Below are positions 50,547 to 60,818 of a DNA stretch of 64,000 bases, piece by piece. The DNA comes from Methanobacterium sp. (GTDB lineage Archaea; Methanobacteriota; Methanobacteria; Methanobacteriales; Methanobacteriaceae): the NCBI GenBank assembly GCA_039666455.1, contig JAVSLW010000009.1, forward strand, positions 1 to 64,000, read 5' to 3'. The notes under the pieces are model-generated. The model saw only the letters and a program-made list of their open reading frames with translations, was not told the DNA's origin and searched no databases. Both the position numbers and the translations under genes were made by a program. Positions within the stretch are counted from its first letter, which is position 1; every line of letters starts with the position of its first letter.

Positions 50547-51098
50547 TTATTCCATGAATTTGGAAACAAATGGAGAAGTGTCTCCTCTTCGCTGGAAGTG
50601 TCCTGAAGGTCCTTCACCTAAGAATTCAGAAAACCATGATTCATGCTGAACCTCTTCGTGAAGAATGGAAAGAGACAGATCATATGTTCTGTGGTCTTTA
50701 CCTGCAGTTATATTACATATGTTAGTGTATTGCCTGACAGCGCATCTTTCTGCTTCAACCAGCACTTCTAAAATTTTGTTCACATCACTTATGTCTTCAG
50801 GCAGATATGCAGGAGGACAACCAGAAATATCGTGGAATTCTTTCATATCTCTAGGCAATTGACCTCCTAATTCGTATATTCTGGGTACCAATGCTTCAAA
50901 ATGATTTCGATCTTCTATTCGTGCTGTTTCAGCTATTTCTTTAACTCCCTCTCCTTCTAATCCTATTAAATTAGCTCTTAAAATTGTGTAATAATAGAAT
51001 GTCGTAAGTTCTGCAGCTGCATTTTTCACTAAAAGTTCTACAAGTTCATCTACATTAATTCCACTTCTCTCCACCATTTCTCGAGCTACTTTAGCCAT
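50547..51098 (-). CDS. Dps-like ferritin-family protein
   Basis: 183 residues with a four-helix bundle bearing di-iron ligands: AAAELTTFYYYTI, EIAETARIEDRNHFEALVPRI (ExxxH/ExxH), LVEAERCAVRQYTNIC, and LHEEVQHESWFSEFLGEGPS. The cysteines in ERCAVRQYTNIC and SGCPP suit the Dps-like (thioferritin) group. It should oxidise and store iron with peroxide and protect DNA. The GEGPSGHF tail is typical. It is monocistronic. Confidence 0.9.
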   Translation of the reverse strand: MAKVAREMVERSGINVDELVELLVKNAAAELTTFYYYTILRANLIGLEGEGVKEIAETARIEDRNHFEALVPRIYELGGQLPRDMKEFHDISGCPPAYLPEDISDVNKILEVLVEAERCAVRQYTNICNITAGKDHRTYDLSLSILHEEVQHESWFSEFLGEGPSGHFQRRGDTSPFVSKFME

Positions 51099-51156
51099 TT
51101 TTCACCAACACCTTTTTTAGTTATAATATATTATTTATTTCTAATAAATTTATGTA

Positions 51157-51966
51157 TTATCCTCCGAAAGTCACATCAAGTATCATCATCAGTAAAAACC
51201 CCCCAATGATACATAATGTAGCTAAATCTGTATTTCCTCCACTTTGACACTCTGGTATAACTTCCTCCACAACCACAAAGATCATTGCCCCTGCAGCAAA
51301 ACCTAACGCATATGGTAAAATAGAATAGGAAAATGTCACTATTAAAACTCCGGTAATGCCTGCAATAACCTCAACAAATCCAGATAATTGTCCATATCCA
51401 AAACTTTTAAGTCTGGACATTCCTTCACCCCTAAGTGGCATGGAAACGGCCATTCCTTCTGGAAGATTATGAATTCCCATGCCAATAGCAAGTGATGCTG
51501 CTGCAAAGAGTGATGCAGACTCAAAACCTGTTGCAACAGCTCCAAAAGCAACTCCAATAGCTAAACCTTCAGGGATGTTATGTAAGGCTACAGCGAGAAT
51601 AAGCAGCCTGTTTCTATGCCATGTGGTTTTAATACCTTCAACCTCTTCTATTGGGCATCCCATGTGGATATGGGGAATTATCCTGTCAATTCCAGCTAAA
51701 AAAATACTTCCTAACAAAAAACCTGTGGCTGCAGGTACCCATGTAAGACTCCCCCATTCATCTGACATCTCCAGTGCAGGTGCAAGCAGTGACCAGAAAC
51801 TTGCAGCAATCATTACTCCTGCAGCAAAGCCAAGAGAACCATCAAGTAGTTTTCTATCAATATTTTTTGTTAAAAATACTGTAAATGCTCCAAAAGCCGT
51901 CATTAGCCATGTAAAAGATGTGGCAACGAGAGTTAGCATTACAGGATTTAAATCAGTTTCAATCAT
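51157..51966 (-). CDS. ZIP-family metal transporter
   Basis: 269 residues, eight predicted membrane helices. The metal-binding ZIP signatures HNIPEGLAIGVAFG (TM4) and HNLPEGMAVSMPL (TM5) are both intact, and EEVIPE lies near the C-terminus. Homologues import zinc or iron (ZupT/GufA group). A small possible gene lies upstream. Confidence 0.92.
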   Translation of the reverse strand: MIETDLNPVMLTLVATSFTWLMTAFGAFTVFLTKNIDRKLLDGSLGFAAGVMIAASFWSLLAPALEMSDEWGSLTWVPAATGFLLGSIFLAGIDRIIPHIHMGCPIEEVEGIKTTWHRNRLLILAVALHNIPEGLAIGVAFGAVATGFESASLFAAASLAIGMGIHNLPEGMAVSMPLRGEGMSRLKSFGYGQLSGFVEVIAGITGVLIVTFSYSILPYALGFAAGAMIFVVVEEVIPECQSGGNTDLATLCIIGGFLLMMILDVTFGG

Positions 51967-52002
51967 AGTACTAATTATTAAGAATATAGAGTATATAATT
52001 TA

Positions 52003-52227
52003 TTATTCATTACATTCATCTGGTAAACTGTTACTGCTATTATAGTCAGATGCATAACTTTTTTGATGATGGTGTGATAATGGCACCACTTCCAACATAA
52101 TAAACAAAACAATAAACGAAATAACTAAAACATTTCCCCAATACATCATCAAAAACCCAAAAACGCCAGAATCACCTAAAAAAAGAAACACCCCACAAAA
52201 AATTATCAAAAAAAATGAATCCCACAA
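52003..52227 (-). CDS. Possible small membrane protein with His cluster
   Basis: 74 codons from a TTG: two hydrophobic stretches (about 3-32 and 33-48), then PLSHHHQK. A GGAGGT lies 17 nt upstream of the TTG, too far for normal use, and no better start exists. It lies 36 nt upstream of the ZIP transporter on the same strand, which would fit a metal-related partner. It may equally be non-coding or decayed. Confidence 0.3.
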   Translation of the reverse strand: MWDSFFLIIFCGVFLFLGDSGVFGFLMMYWGNVLVISFIVLFIMLEVVPLSHHHQKSYASDYNSSNSLPDECNE

Positions 52228-52239
52228 AATTAATTACAA

Positions 52240-52500
52240 GACAACCTCCTTATAAAGGAAAATCTTGAATCATATGAAGAAGAATATGATGATTTCATTA
52301 AATTACGGGCCTGACCTTTTCAAATTATTAATAGAAACTTTAAATGATAAAAAAATGAAATCAGAACTAAGATTAAGAGTTAGCGCTGCTTTAGCTTATA
52401 TGTATCTCCTTTTGATATTATACATGAAACAATATATGGTCTCTATGGTTATATAAATGATATTTTTATTTATTTATACTGGTACTATCTGAATTTCTAG
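52240..52500 (+). pseudogene. Decayed DUF1232 (YkvA-like) membrane protein gene
   Basis: Three pieces in shifting frames read in order: NLESYEEEYDDFIKLRA, then DLFKLLIETLNDKKMKSELR followed by LRVSAALAY, then YVSPFDIIHETIYGLYGYIND. The last is the DUF1232 signature (SPxDxIPE...GYIDD). Two frameshifts are needed, so the gene is dead. Confidence 0.65.
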
Positions 52501-52851
52501 TGATATTCTTTTTTTATCGAATTTTTTTTACTGATGTTTTTTGTAGTTTCCTGATTTTTTATGAGAGTTTTTACCAGGTTTTAAGAGTTAATCACGTGTC
52601 TTTCAGGGGTATTTCAAGTGTGATGAACATAATTTTTCCTCGTGGAAAAAACACCATCATGAACGGTTTCAACGAATCTAACCAAATACCAATTATTAAA
52701 CATCTTTTATGATAGAACGGCTGAAATACAGTTTTTCGAAAACATCATCGCCAGAAACCCTGAGCACGCTGATAAACCTAAAAAATGGCATGCAGAACAG
52801 TTAAAACCCTTCAAAAAGTTTCTATACAAACGTAAGTTAACACAACGCTGA
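52500..52851 (+). pseudogene. Degenerate coding remnants of unknown origin
   Basis: Two overlapping coding-like frames: one to 52712 (VSFRGISSVMNIIFPRGKN) and one from 52711 to 52851 (TAEIQFFENIIARNPEHADK then PKKWHAEQLKPFKKF). They could be parts of one broken gene, perhaps a transposase. Neither is recognisable. Confidence 0.3.
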
Positions 52852-52918
52852 AATAACCTGAAATTAAAACAAAGAACCTATATAGACGCATGCGTAAAAT
52901 TCGAGGAACTCAAGACAT

Positions 52919-53098
52919 TTATTTGATTTCCAGCTTGAAGCTTTCCTCTTTCTCAAGCTTTGGCACCCTAACAGTTAAAACGCCATTTTTAAAGGTTGCT
53001 TCTGCATCATCATCCATGATCTTTTTAGGGAACCTCACAGTTCTCATTATTACACCAGACTTTCTGTTAAATCAACGTGAACGATAACGTCATCATGG
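52919..53098 (-). pseudogene. 3' remnant of an Hsp20-family small heat-shock protein
   Basis: The minus strand reads MRTVRFPKKIMDDDAEATF, KNGVLTVRVPKLEKEESF and KLEIK before a TAA. This is the end of the alpha-crystallin domain, with the conserved GVLTVRVPK. An in-frame stop and a frame break lie just upstream (HDDVIVHVDLTESLV), and the N-terminal half is missing. Confidence 0.75.
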
Positions 53099-53155
53099 GT
53101 AAATAACCAAAAACGAATAATTTGGAGATTGAAATCTCCATTTTTATACTATTTT

Positions 53156-54094
53156 TTATTCTATTCTATAATAGTCTTTCATCCATGCTACTGTTTTTTT
53201 GATTCCTTCTTTCGGTGAAACTTTGGGCTCATGCTTTAAATCCATAATAGCCTTAGAAAAGTCCATTGTTTTAATTTTAGTGGTGAAAGCTTCAGCTTCC
53301 TTGTAAGTAACGAGTGAATCATCCACCCCAACAGCATCTAAAATCATATCACTGTATTCTTTAATATCATGTTCCCATTCCTGTTTGCTTCCAACATTGT
53401 AGGCTTCACCAGGTATAAAATTATCAACAATGTTGGCGAAAGTTGTTGCAGTATCCCCCACATAGTCTATTATTCTTTTATGGCCTTCGTATACTGTGTA
53501 TGGTTGTTTATTCAGTGATTTGTATATGAATATTGGAATAAATCCTTTATATGGGCTGTATTTTTCATGTGGACCATAACAGTTTACTGGACGTACTCTA
53601 ACTGTTTCTGTGCCGTACATTGTGGCAGAATTCATGCACATTAATTCTCCAGCCCATTTAGTAATTGCATAGTCATTCATCTGGTAAGTGTCTTTTATTG
53701 GGTTGTCTTCCATTACTTTTTCCTTCATTATTCCTGTGTAATCCCCATAGACTTCTGCTGATGAAAAGAATATCATTCTAAAGCCCAATTTTTCCTGCAA
53801 TCGAATCATGTGTTTTGTACCAATAACATTTGTTTCCCAGAGATTTTCATAATAGCCTTCACCGTTCCAGCGGCCGTATTCAGCTGCAAGATGATAAACA
53901 TAGTCAAATTCATTGTTTTCAAAGACTCTTTCAAGCTGCCTGTAATTTTTAACATCAGCCCTTACATAATCATCCCTACCATTATGTAGAAGATCAAGTG
54001 CAGTGACTTCATGCCCTCTACTTCTAAGTTCATTTACAAGATTTGTTCCAATAAAACCTGCCCCACCTGTAACCAGTATTTTTTTACTTTCCAT
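53156..54094 (-). CDS. NAD-dependent sugar epimerase/dehydratase
   Basis: 312 residues, extended short-chain dehydrogenase fold. GGAGFIGTNL binds NAD, and LAAEYGRW with SAEVYGDY and the catalytic YAITK (Tyr-x3-Lys) are intact. It probably makes or interconverts nucleotide sugars for surface glycans. It faces the IS1595 remnant upstream and is read away from the glycan genes beyond it. Confidence 0.88.
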   Translation of the reverse strand: MESKKILVTGGAGFIGTNLVNELRSRGHEVTALDLLHNGRDDYVRADVKNYRQLERVFENNEFDYVYHLAAEYGRWNGEGYYENLWETNVIGTKHMIRLQEKLGFRMIFFSSAEVYGDYTGIMKEKVMEDNPIKDTYQMNDYAITKWAGELMCMNSATMYGTETVRVRPVNCYGPHEKYSPYKGFIPIFIYKSLNKQPYTVYEGHKRIIDYVGDTATTFANIVDNFIPGEAYNVGSKQEWEHDIKEYSDMILDAVGVDDSLVTYKEAEAFTTKIKTMDFSKAIMDLKHEPKVSPKEGIKKTVAWMKDYYRIE

Positions 54095-54156
54095 TTAAAA
54101 ATCCTCCATGTTATAGTCATTTATGATAAATTTATCATAAATAATTAATGCTCGTT

Positions 54157-54874
54157 CATCCCCCGATATAAGTGCATTGATCCAGTACTATTTTCAATGC
54201 CTTTTCTATCCAGTTAATTCCATTATTAAAGGTGAACTGGAAAAATTTTACATATGTATTAAAATTTTTCTTTGAAACACATCTAAACATGTTTAAGAAA
54301 GGTCTTGGTAGGGAATGTCTGTTTTCAGCATTATTAACTGATTTTCACCATCAGCATGTTCTTTTTCAGAATGGTTTATAATTAATGATGTTCTTTGACC
54401 TGAAGGTGCTCTTCCAGTTTGAAATAGATAGTATAATAGTCTGTAAACGCTTCTATAGTACCTTCGCAGTGTGTATCGACCTTGTTTGATAAGACTGGAT
54501 CTTACAAAATTTGACGCAGCAAAAACCTATTTTTTGCATGCTTTTGCTAAACGGTAAACACTATCCCATTTATGTCCTAATTCTTCTGATAAGCGCTTTA
54601 TACTCTTTTTATCCAGGTTCATGAGAATGTAGAACATTTCACCCATTGAAAGCTTCTTATTAGCAAAAATAGTTCCTGTAAGATCGCTGAAGTTTAATCT
54701 GCAGTTGTTACAGGAGTAACGTCTACTTTTACCCTGAAATCCACGCTTATGAATAGAAAAAGAATTACATTCAGGACAATGAACACCATTAGCCCATTTT
54801 ATACGCCTAAAAATCTCCATAGCCCTGTCTTCGTCAGGAATACACAACTCCAAAACTAAATCAATCTCTTTCAT
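54157..54874 (-). pseudogene. Decayed IS1595-family insertion element
   Basis: The 5' part (54527-54874) is an intact 115-residue zinc-ribbon N-terminus: CPECNSFSIHKRG and YSCNNCRLNFSDLTGTIF, typical of IS1595 transposases. The catalytic middle is deleted. Further fragments (QRTSLIINHSEKEHADGEN, then NAENRHSLPRPFLNMF and NTYVKFFQFTFNNGINWIEK) represent the C-terminal end in shifted frames, ending at 54157. No terminal repeats were identified. Confidence 0.75.
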
Positions 54875-55055
54875 ATTTATTAATTTTTGAACTTAATTTC
54901 ATTTTTTATATTTATTAACTTATTAATTTTTGAATTTAACTTCATATAAACATTTGCACTGACTTAGGGACACGAGCATTAATGTTAAATATTAGTTTTA
55001 CATAAAATAATAATTAATAGTATAATAGTATTAAAACTGAAGAGAGGGAACTCAA

Positions 55056-56126
55056 ATGAGTAGCTTAAATGAATATGAAGATAAAACAGTGCTTGTAACT
55101 GGTGGTGCAGGTTGTGTTGGCAGCAACTTAACTCGTAAAATCGCTGAATTAGATGCTAAGAGAATAATAATCTTAGATAACCTATCATCTGCTTATACAT
55201 GGAATATCCCAACTAATGATAATATAGAATTTATTAAAGGAGATATTCTGGATGATGCAGCACTTAAAAGAGTTTTTAAAGAAAAACCTGATTATGTATT
55301 CCATTTAGCAGCTCACTTTGCCAATCAAAACAGTGTAGATAACCCTGAAAAAGATTTAATGGTTAATGGAATTGGAATTTTAAAAGTTCTTGAATATGCT
55401 AACCTTGTTGAAGTTAAAAGGTTTGTTTATTCATCTTCAGGTTGTGGTGTTTATGGATTAGACTCTAAAATGCCTTTCAAAGAGCATGATATTTCCATAA
55501 GTCTCCATACGCCGTATCAGGTAACTAAGTTGCTCGGTGAGCTTTATACTAATTATTTTTATAATTTATATGATCTCCCCATAGTTAATGCCCGTTTTTT
55601 CAATGTTTTTGGACAGGGAGAAGTACCAGGAAAATACAGAAACGTAATTCCCAATTTCTTTTACTGGGCAATGACTGGAAATGCACTCCCAATTACAGGA
55701 GATGGAACAGAAACAAGAGACTGGACTTATGTGGAGGATATTGTTGATGGACTTCTTGCAATGGGAATCAAAGAAGAAGCCATTGGTGAGGCTATAAACC
55801 TTGGATCTGGAAAGGATCAAAGAGTAATCGACATGGCAAATACTGTAAATGAACTCACTGGTAATGAAGAAGGAATTAAATTTGTTCCTCGCAGAAACTG
55901 GGATGCAAAAACGAAATTACTTTCATCCATTGAAAAAGCAGAAAATTTACTTGATTACAAGCCAAGAATGGAATTTAAAGAAGGTTTGGAAAAGACTCAC
56001 CAATGGTTCCTTGAAAACTGGGATAACATAGAAAAAAACGCAGAATTCGATATAAATCAAACTAAGAATAACAAAATAAGACAAAAAATGAGTTCTAATA
56101 AAAATATTAATTGTTTGAGAGTTTGA
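55056..56126 (+). CDS. UDP-sugar 4-epimerase-like NAD-dependent epimerase
   Basis: 356 residues. GGAGCVGSNL, LDNLSSAYTWNIP, the catalytic YQVTK in TPYQVTKLLGEL, and NVFGQGEVPG with DGTETRDWTYVEDI are typical of the UDP-glucose 4-epimerase group. The C-terminal 30 residues are lysine/asparagine-rich and extra to the fold. It is followed by a glycosyltransferase 33 nt downstream, beginning the surface-glycan operon. Confidence 0.9.
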   Translation: MSSLNEYEDKTVLVTGGAGCVGSNLTRKIAELDAKRIIILDNLSSAYTWNIPTNDNIEFIKGDILDDAALKRVFKEKPDYVFHLAAHFANQNSVDNPEKDLMVNGIGILKVLEYANLVEVKRFVYSSSGCGVYGLDSKMPFKEHDISISLHTPYQVTKLLGELYTNYFYNLYDLPIVNARFFNVFGQGEVPGKYRNVIPNFFYWAMTGNALPITGDGTETRDWTYVEDIVDGLLAMGIKEEAIGEAINLGSGKDQRVIDMANTVNELTGNEEGIKFVPRRNWDAKTKLLSSIEKAENLLDYKPRMEFKEGLEKTHQWFLENWDNIEKNAEFDINQTKNNKIRQKMSSNKNINCLRV

Positions 56127-56158
56127 ATTAATGAAAAACCTTTATATCCGGTGTAAAC

Positions 56159-57367
56159 ATGAAAAAATCTTATAATAAAAAATCTTCTATTGCTATTATT
56201 GGTAGTAGAGGAATCCCAAATCAATATGGAGGATTTGAAAAATTTACAGAGGTACTAAGCATGGAATTAGTAAAAAAAGGTAAAAAAGTATATGTTAGCT
56301 GTGAATATGCTCCAGAACCAAAAATATCAGAATTTAATGGTGTAAATCTTTTTTATTTTCCTATAAAAGCTCCAGAAATGAATTTATTAAGAATGTTTTA
56401 TGAATTTTTATATGATGGATATTCATTATTTTGGAGTAGCAGGAAGGTAGATAGTGTTTATATGCTTGGCTATAGTGCTGCACTGCTATTTTTCATACCT
56501 AAATTATTTGGTAAAGAATTATTAGTAAATCCAGATGGAATAGAATGGAAAAGAAGTAAATTTAGCCCTTTTATCAAATTGCTGCTCAAACTAAGTGAAA
56601 ATATAGCGGTATTTTGGGCAGATAAAATGATTGCTGACTCAAAAGCTATTAAAAAATACCTGGACAATAAATACAATATAGATTCAATATTTATTCCTTA
56701 TGGTGCTTCTAAAATCAGCGAAATAAGCTGGAATCAGGAAATTCTCCCAAAAAAGATTAAGAAACTTAAAATAAATCCCAGTTATTATTTAGTCGTTGCC
56801 AGATTAGAGCCTGAAAATAATATTGAAATGATAATTGAAGGATATCTAAAAAGTAAAACAATTAAACCACTTATAGTTGTCGGTGATTTTGCTGATCCTG
56901 CCTATGAAAAATTAATAACTGAAATTATTGAAGAATCTCCAGAAGATAGAAAAATAGTTTTTGCAGGAAGCACATACGACCCTGAAGTATTGAACATGCT
57001 CAGACAACATTGTTCTGCTTATATTCATGGCCATTCTGTTGGGGGAACCAATCCTTCTCTATTAGAGGGAATGATCTCAAAAAATCTAATTATTGCACAT
57101 GATAACGAGTTTAATAAGGAAGTTTGCAGTAACAAGGCCCTTTATTTCAAGGATTCTGATGAAGTAAGTGCCAAAATTGATCTAATAGAAAAATACCCTC
57201 AAAACTATTTTTATTTCAAAAATTCTATCTATCAGCGGGCTAAAGAAGATTATTCCTGGGATAGAGTAGTTGATCAATATAATATACTCTTTACTCCAAT
57301 GAGTGATTTAATACTAATTTTTGATAAGATTAACTCTGAAAATAGGAGTTCTTTAAACGAATGGTGA
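56159..57367 (+). CDS. Glycosyltransferase with DUF1972 N-terminus
   Basis: 402 residues, GT-B fold. The N-terminal domain starts IIGSRGIPNQYGGFEKFTEV, the DUF1972 signature of rhamnosyltransferase-like enzymes. LLVNPDGIEWKRSKF follows, and the C-terminal half has YYLVVARLEPENNIEMII and HGHSVGGTNPSLLEGM with the nucleotide-sugar Glu. It probably adds a sugar in cell-surface glycan synthesis. Confidence 0.88.
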   Translation: MKKSYNKKSSIAIIGSRGIPNQYGGFEKFTEVLSMELVKKGKKVYVSCEYAPEPKISEFNGVNLFYFPIKAPEMNLLRMFYEFLYDGYSLFWSSRKVDSVYMLGYSAALLFFIPKLFGKELLVNPDGIEWKRSKFSPFIKLLLKLSENIAVFWADKMIADSKAIKKYLDNKYNIDSIFIPYGASKISEISWNQEILPKKIKKLKINPSYYLVVARLEPENNIEMIIEGYLKSKTIKPLIVVGDFADPAYEKLITEIIEESPEDRKIVFAGSTYDPEVLNMLRQHCSAYIHGHSVGGTNPSLLEGMISKNLIIAHDNEFNKEVCSNKALYFKDSDEVSAKIDLIEKYPQNYFYFKNSIYQRAKEDYSWDRVVDQYNILFTPMSDLILIFDKINSENRSSLNEW

Positions 57368-57448
57368 AGTTACTGCAATGAGATAATCAAGTCACTGGTT
57401 ACGTATTATTTTAGCAAATAATAATTTGAAACGTCAGATGGTGGTAAT

Positions 57449-58636
57449 ATGGATAATGAAAAAGTAAAAGATTTTAAGGTGGTTTGTATTGGTCAACTGT
57501 TGTCAGATGGTTCTGGAGTAGGTGGAGGAGCTCGTTTTAAGAATATGATATCTATTTTTGAAAACATTGGTCTGAATGTTAATTTAATTTCATTTTCTTT
57601 TTTTTCCGATAGATTCTATATTGAACATAGAAAAGATGCATCAATTAAAACAACTATTATTCATTTACCTAAAAATCTACCCAAGGTTTTAAAAGCTGTA
57701 GCTATTTTTCCAGTATTTTATTATGTCTTAAAAGAATCCAGAGATTCAGATTTTATTTTTACAGATTTCATTACAGAAATATCATATATTCCTGCTACAA
57801 TAGCAGGTAAAATTTTAAATAAACCTGTTATTTTAGATTATATTGATACCAACTTTTTTAAAATAATTCCAGGTTCTGTCAGGAAATATGCTGCAAGAAA
57901 TGCAAATATGGTTTTTGCAATCAGTAATTACCTCCAAAACTTTGCTAAAAATGATTATGGATGTGAAAATGTTCTATATTTACCTAATGGAGTTGATACA
58001 GATCTGTTTCAAATAAACAAAATAATGAGGAATAAAAAAAGAGAAGAACTTAATATTAAAAACGATATAGTAATAGGATATACTGGTTCTTTTGCCTATT
58101 ATGAAGGGATCCCAGTACTTCTTGAAGCATTTAAAAATTTAAACAAAAAATACCCAAATCTTAAATTGGCTATTATGGGGAAAGCATATTTTGATGGGGA
58201 TGAAAATATAGCTGAAATTGTTAAAAAGAATAATCTTGAAGAAAAGGTTATTTTTATCCAGGCGCAGCCTTATGAGAAAGTTCCTGAGTATTTATCTGCT
58301 TTTGATATACTGTGCTGCTCTAAACTTGATTGTGAAATAAATAGAGTTGCTAACCCGGTAAAAGTAGTTGAATATCTATCAATGTCTTTACCAACAGTTT
58401 GTTCTGCTGTTGGAGGTATTAATGACACAATAACAGATGAAAAGGATGGTTTTCTTGTTAAACCCGGTGATATTAAATCATTGGAGGATAAAATTGAATG
58501 GATACTGTTAAATCCAGATATATCAGAAAAGGTGGCATCTAATGGACGAAAAACTGTATTAGATAATTATAGTTTTAGTACAACTGAAAAAAATGTTAAA
58601 AATGCATTAATGAACATTATGAACGCTGGAAAATAG
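57449..58636 (+). CDS. GT4-family glycosyltransferase
   Basis: 395 residues, GT-B fold. The C-terminal GT4 domain starts near residue 200 with IVIGYTGSFAYYEGIPVLLE. It includes AQPYEKVPEYLSAFDILCC and KVVEYLSMSLPTV, where the acceptor/donor-binding Glu lies in VEYLSM. It is directly followed by the DUF2206 protein gene. Confidence 0.88.
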   Translation: MDNEKVKDFKVVCIGQLLSDGSGVGGGARFKNMISIFENIGLNVNLISFSFFSDRFYIEHRKDASIKTTIIHLPKNLPKVLKAVAIFPVFYYVLKESRDSDFIFTDFITEISYIPATIAGKILNKPVILDYIDTNFFKIIPGSVRKYAARNANMVFAISNYLQNFAKNDYGCENVLYLPNGVDTDLFQINKIMRNKKREELNIKNDIVIGYTGSFAYYEGIPVLLEAFKNLNKKYPNLKLAIMGKAYFDGDENIAEIVKKNNLEEKVIFIQAQPYEKVPEYLSAFDILCCSKLDCEINRVANPVKVVEYLSMSLPTVCSAVGGINDTITDEKDGFLVKPGDIKSLEDKIEWILLNPDISEKVASNGRKTVLDNYSFSTTEKNVKNALMNIMNAGK

Positions 58637-58646
58637 TTTGATATTT

Positions 58647-60800
58647 ATGCTTATGGATAATTTTATTCGGATGAATGATTGGCCAATTAAGAACTTTATT
58701 TGGTTTATATTATTTATACAGATAGGAATCTGGGGATTAGGTGGTTTAGAATTAATAGGCATCAATATTTCTTTTTTAAGGGAAATTGTAGGATTTATCT
58801 ATCTTGTTTTTGTACCGGGGATGATATTGCTTAGAATCTTAAGATTGCATAAATTAAGTAATATAGAGGTGCTATTGTATTCCATTGCTTTAAGTATAGC
58901 TACTTTAATGTTCACTGGTTTAATTATTAATTTTTCACTGCCTATTTTAGGCATTGATGAGCCAATTTCATTTGTTCCATTGATGTTATCAATAAACCTG
59001 GTTACGTTGTTTTTGCTGATTTTAAGTTATTATATTGATAAAGATTTTACCCAACCGGATTTAGATATTAAGATATCCTCAAAACATTTATTTTTAACAT
59101 TGCCTTTGTTTTTGAGCATATTTGGAACTTATCTGATTAACTATCATAATAATAATAATCTGGGTATTATTTTCATGATTATAACCATTGCAGTCATAAT
59201 TTTCCTGGCTGGATTTAATAAAATTGACAAAAATTTATACTCATTTGTAATCCTGATAATTTCTATTTCTCTATTATTTCAGAATTCTTTAATTTCTAAT
59301 TATATTTCTGGATTTGACATTCAAAGGGAATATTTCTTAGCTAAATTAGTTATTTATAATTTTAAATGGGAGACAGTATCTAACTTAGAGTTACTTACGG
59401 ATTTAAACTCAATTTTGAGTGTAACTATATTGCCCTCCTACTTTTACTATATCTGTAATGTGAATATAGTGTGGATATTCAAAATAATGTATCCATTAAT
59501 GTTTTCTTTAGTCCCTTTAGGGTTATATGAATTATTTAAAAGACAATTTAACAGTAAAATTGCTTTTTTTGCAGTTATTTACTTTGTAGCTACTTATGGT
59601 TTCTTTTATAATATGCCCCAGCTTATGAGACAGATAATAGCTGAAATTTTTATAGTGGCAATTCTTTTATTATTTCTGGATAAAAAAATGGATAAAAGAT
59701 CTAGAAGTATATTGTTAATAGTGTTTTTATTTTCTCTAACAATTTCACATTATGGTGTGGCACATATCTTTTTAACTGTTGTAATTGGAGTTTATTTACT
59801 GCAATATTTATTTAATTTATATAAAAAGAGTGAAATAAACACAGTTAATTCTACAATTGTGTTTTTATTTTTATCTTTAGTCCTTTTATGGTATATTTAC
59901 AATAACGATGCTTCTGTATTTATATCTATCTTAAGGATATTTGATAGTGTATATAGTTCATTATTAACCAGTTTCTTAAGTCCAAACTCTACCCAGGGTT
60001 TGGCCATTATTGGAGCGAAAGTTACACTTTTTAATGCAGTGACCAAATATTTATATCTTTTAACTCAATTTTTGATATTAATTGGTATTGCGGGCTTTTT
60101 ATTTAATATAGGAAGTATAGGTAAGAGATTTAAAATTAAAAAAGAGTATCTCTTCTTTGCGATTATATTTATGGGAATCTGTATAGTATCTATATTAGTT
60201 CCTAATTTTTCCAGCCAATTAGATACTGTAAGAATGTATCATCTAACTTTATTAGTTCTATCGCCCTTTTTTATAATCGGTTTCATGTTAATTACAGAAA
60301 AGATCAGTAAATTCCTTAAATCAGACAAATGTTTCCATAAAACATTTAATATAATTTCTATATTTCTAGTAATATTTTTGTTTTTAAATACAGGATTGAT
60401 ACAGGGAATAATTAATGAGCCTTATAAACCAACAATGGCACTTAATACCAATGATCCTCCTGTTTTCAATGAAAAGGATACATCAAGCGCTGAATGGTTG
60501 TCTACTCACATGAATAAGAGTAGTAAAGTTTATTCAGATATAAATGGGTTTGTGCTTCTGGGTGGATTTGTAGGACCTGGATCTAAACTTCTAAGCTTTA
60601 GTCTTGATAAAAACACTTTTAATGATTTAACTAACAGTTCTTATTTATACTTAAGGCACAGTACCCTCAATGGGACGATAAACGTTGCCCAGGATAGTAT
60701 AAATGGTAGTAGGGAAGGTTTCATTGATCAAAAATTTTTAGATCCCATTAATAAAAATAGAAACATAATTTATGATAATAATATTACAATACTGTTTTAA
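58647..60800 (+). CDS. DUF2206 polytopic membrane protein
   Basis: About 717 residues from the ATG at 58647; a TTG at 58638 is less likely. Some fourteen membrane helices fill residues 15-600, and a hydrophilic C-terminal domain (about 600-717) follows with GFVGPGSKLLSF and sequons. This is the DUF2206 family of methanogens and resembles oligosaccharide-transferase or polymerase topology. Its position between glycosyltransferases suggests glycan polymerisation or transfer. Confidence 0.82.
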   Translation: MLMDNFIRMNDWPIKNFIWFILFIQIGIWGLGGLELIGINISFLREIVGFIYLVFVPGMILLRILRLHKLSNIEVLLYSIALSIATLMFTGLIINFSLPILGIDEPISFVPLMLSINLVTLFLLILSYYIDKDFTQPDLDIKISSKHLFLTLPLFLSIFGTYLINYHNNNNLGIIFMIITIAVIIFLAGFNKIDKNLYSFVILIISISLLFQNSLISNYISGFDIQREYFLAKLVIYNFKWETVSNLELLTDLNSILSVTILPSYFYYICNVNIVWIFKIMYPLMFSLVPLGLYELFKRQFNSKIAFFAVIYFVATYGFFYNMPQLMRQIIAEIFIVAILLLFLDKKMDKRSRSILLIVFLFSLTISHYGVAHIFLTVVIGVYLLQYLFNLYKKSEINTVNSTIVFLFLSLVLLWYIYNNDASVFISILRIFDSVYSSLLTSFLSPNSTQGLAIIGAKVTLFNAVTKYLYLLTQFLILIGIAGFLFNIGSIGKRFKIKKEYLFFAIIFMGICIVSILVPNFSSQLDTVRMYHLTLLVLSPFFIIGFMLITEKISKFLKSDKCFHKTFNIISIFLVIFLFLNTGLIQGIINEPYKPTMALNTNDPPVFNEKDTSSAEWLSTHMNKSSKVYSDINGFVLLGGFVGPGSKLLSFSLDKNTFNDLTNSSYLYLRHSTLNGTINVAQDSINGSREGFIDQKFLDPINKNRNIIYDNNITILF

Positions 60801-60818
60801 AATTTGAAAAGTGAAACA

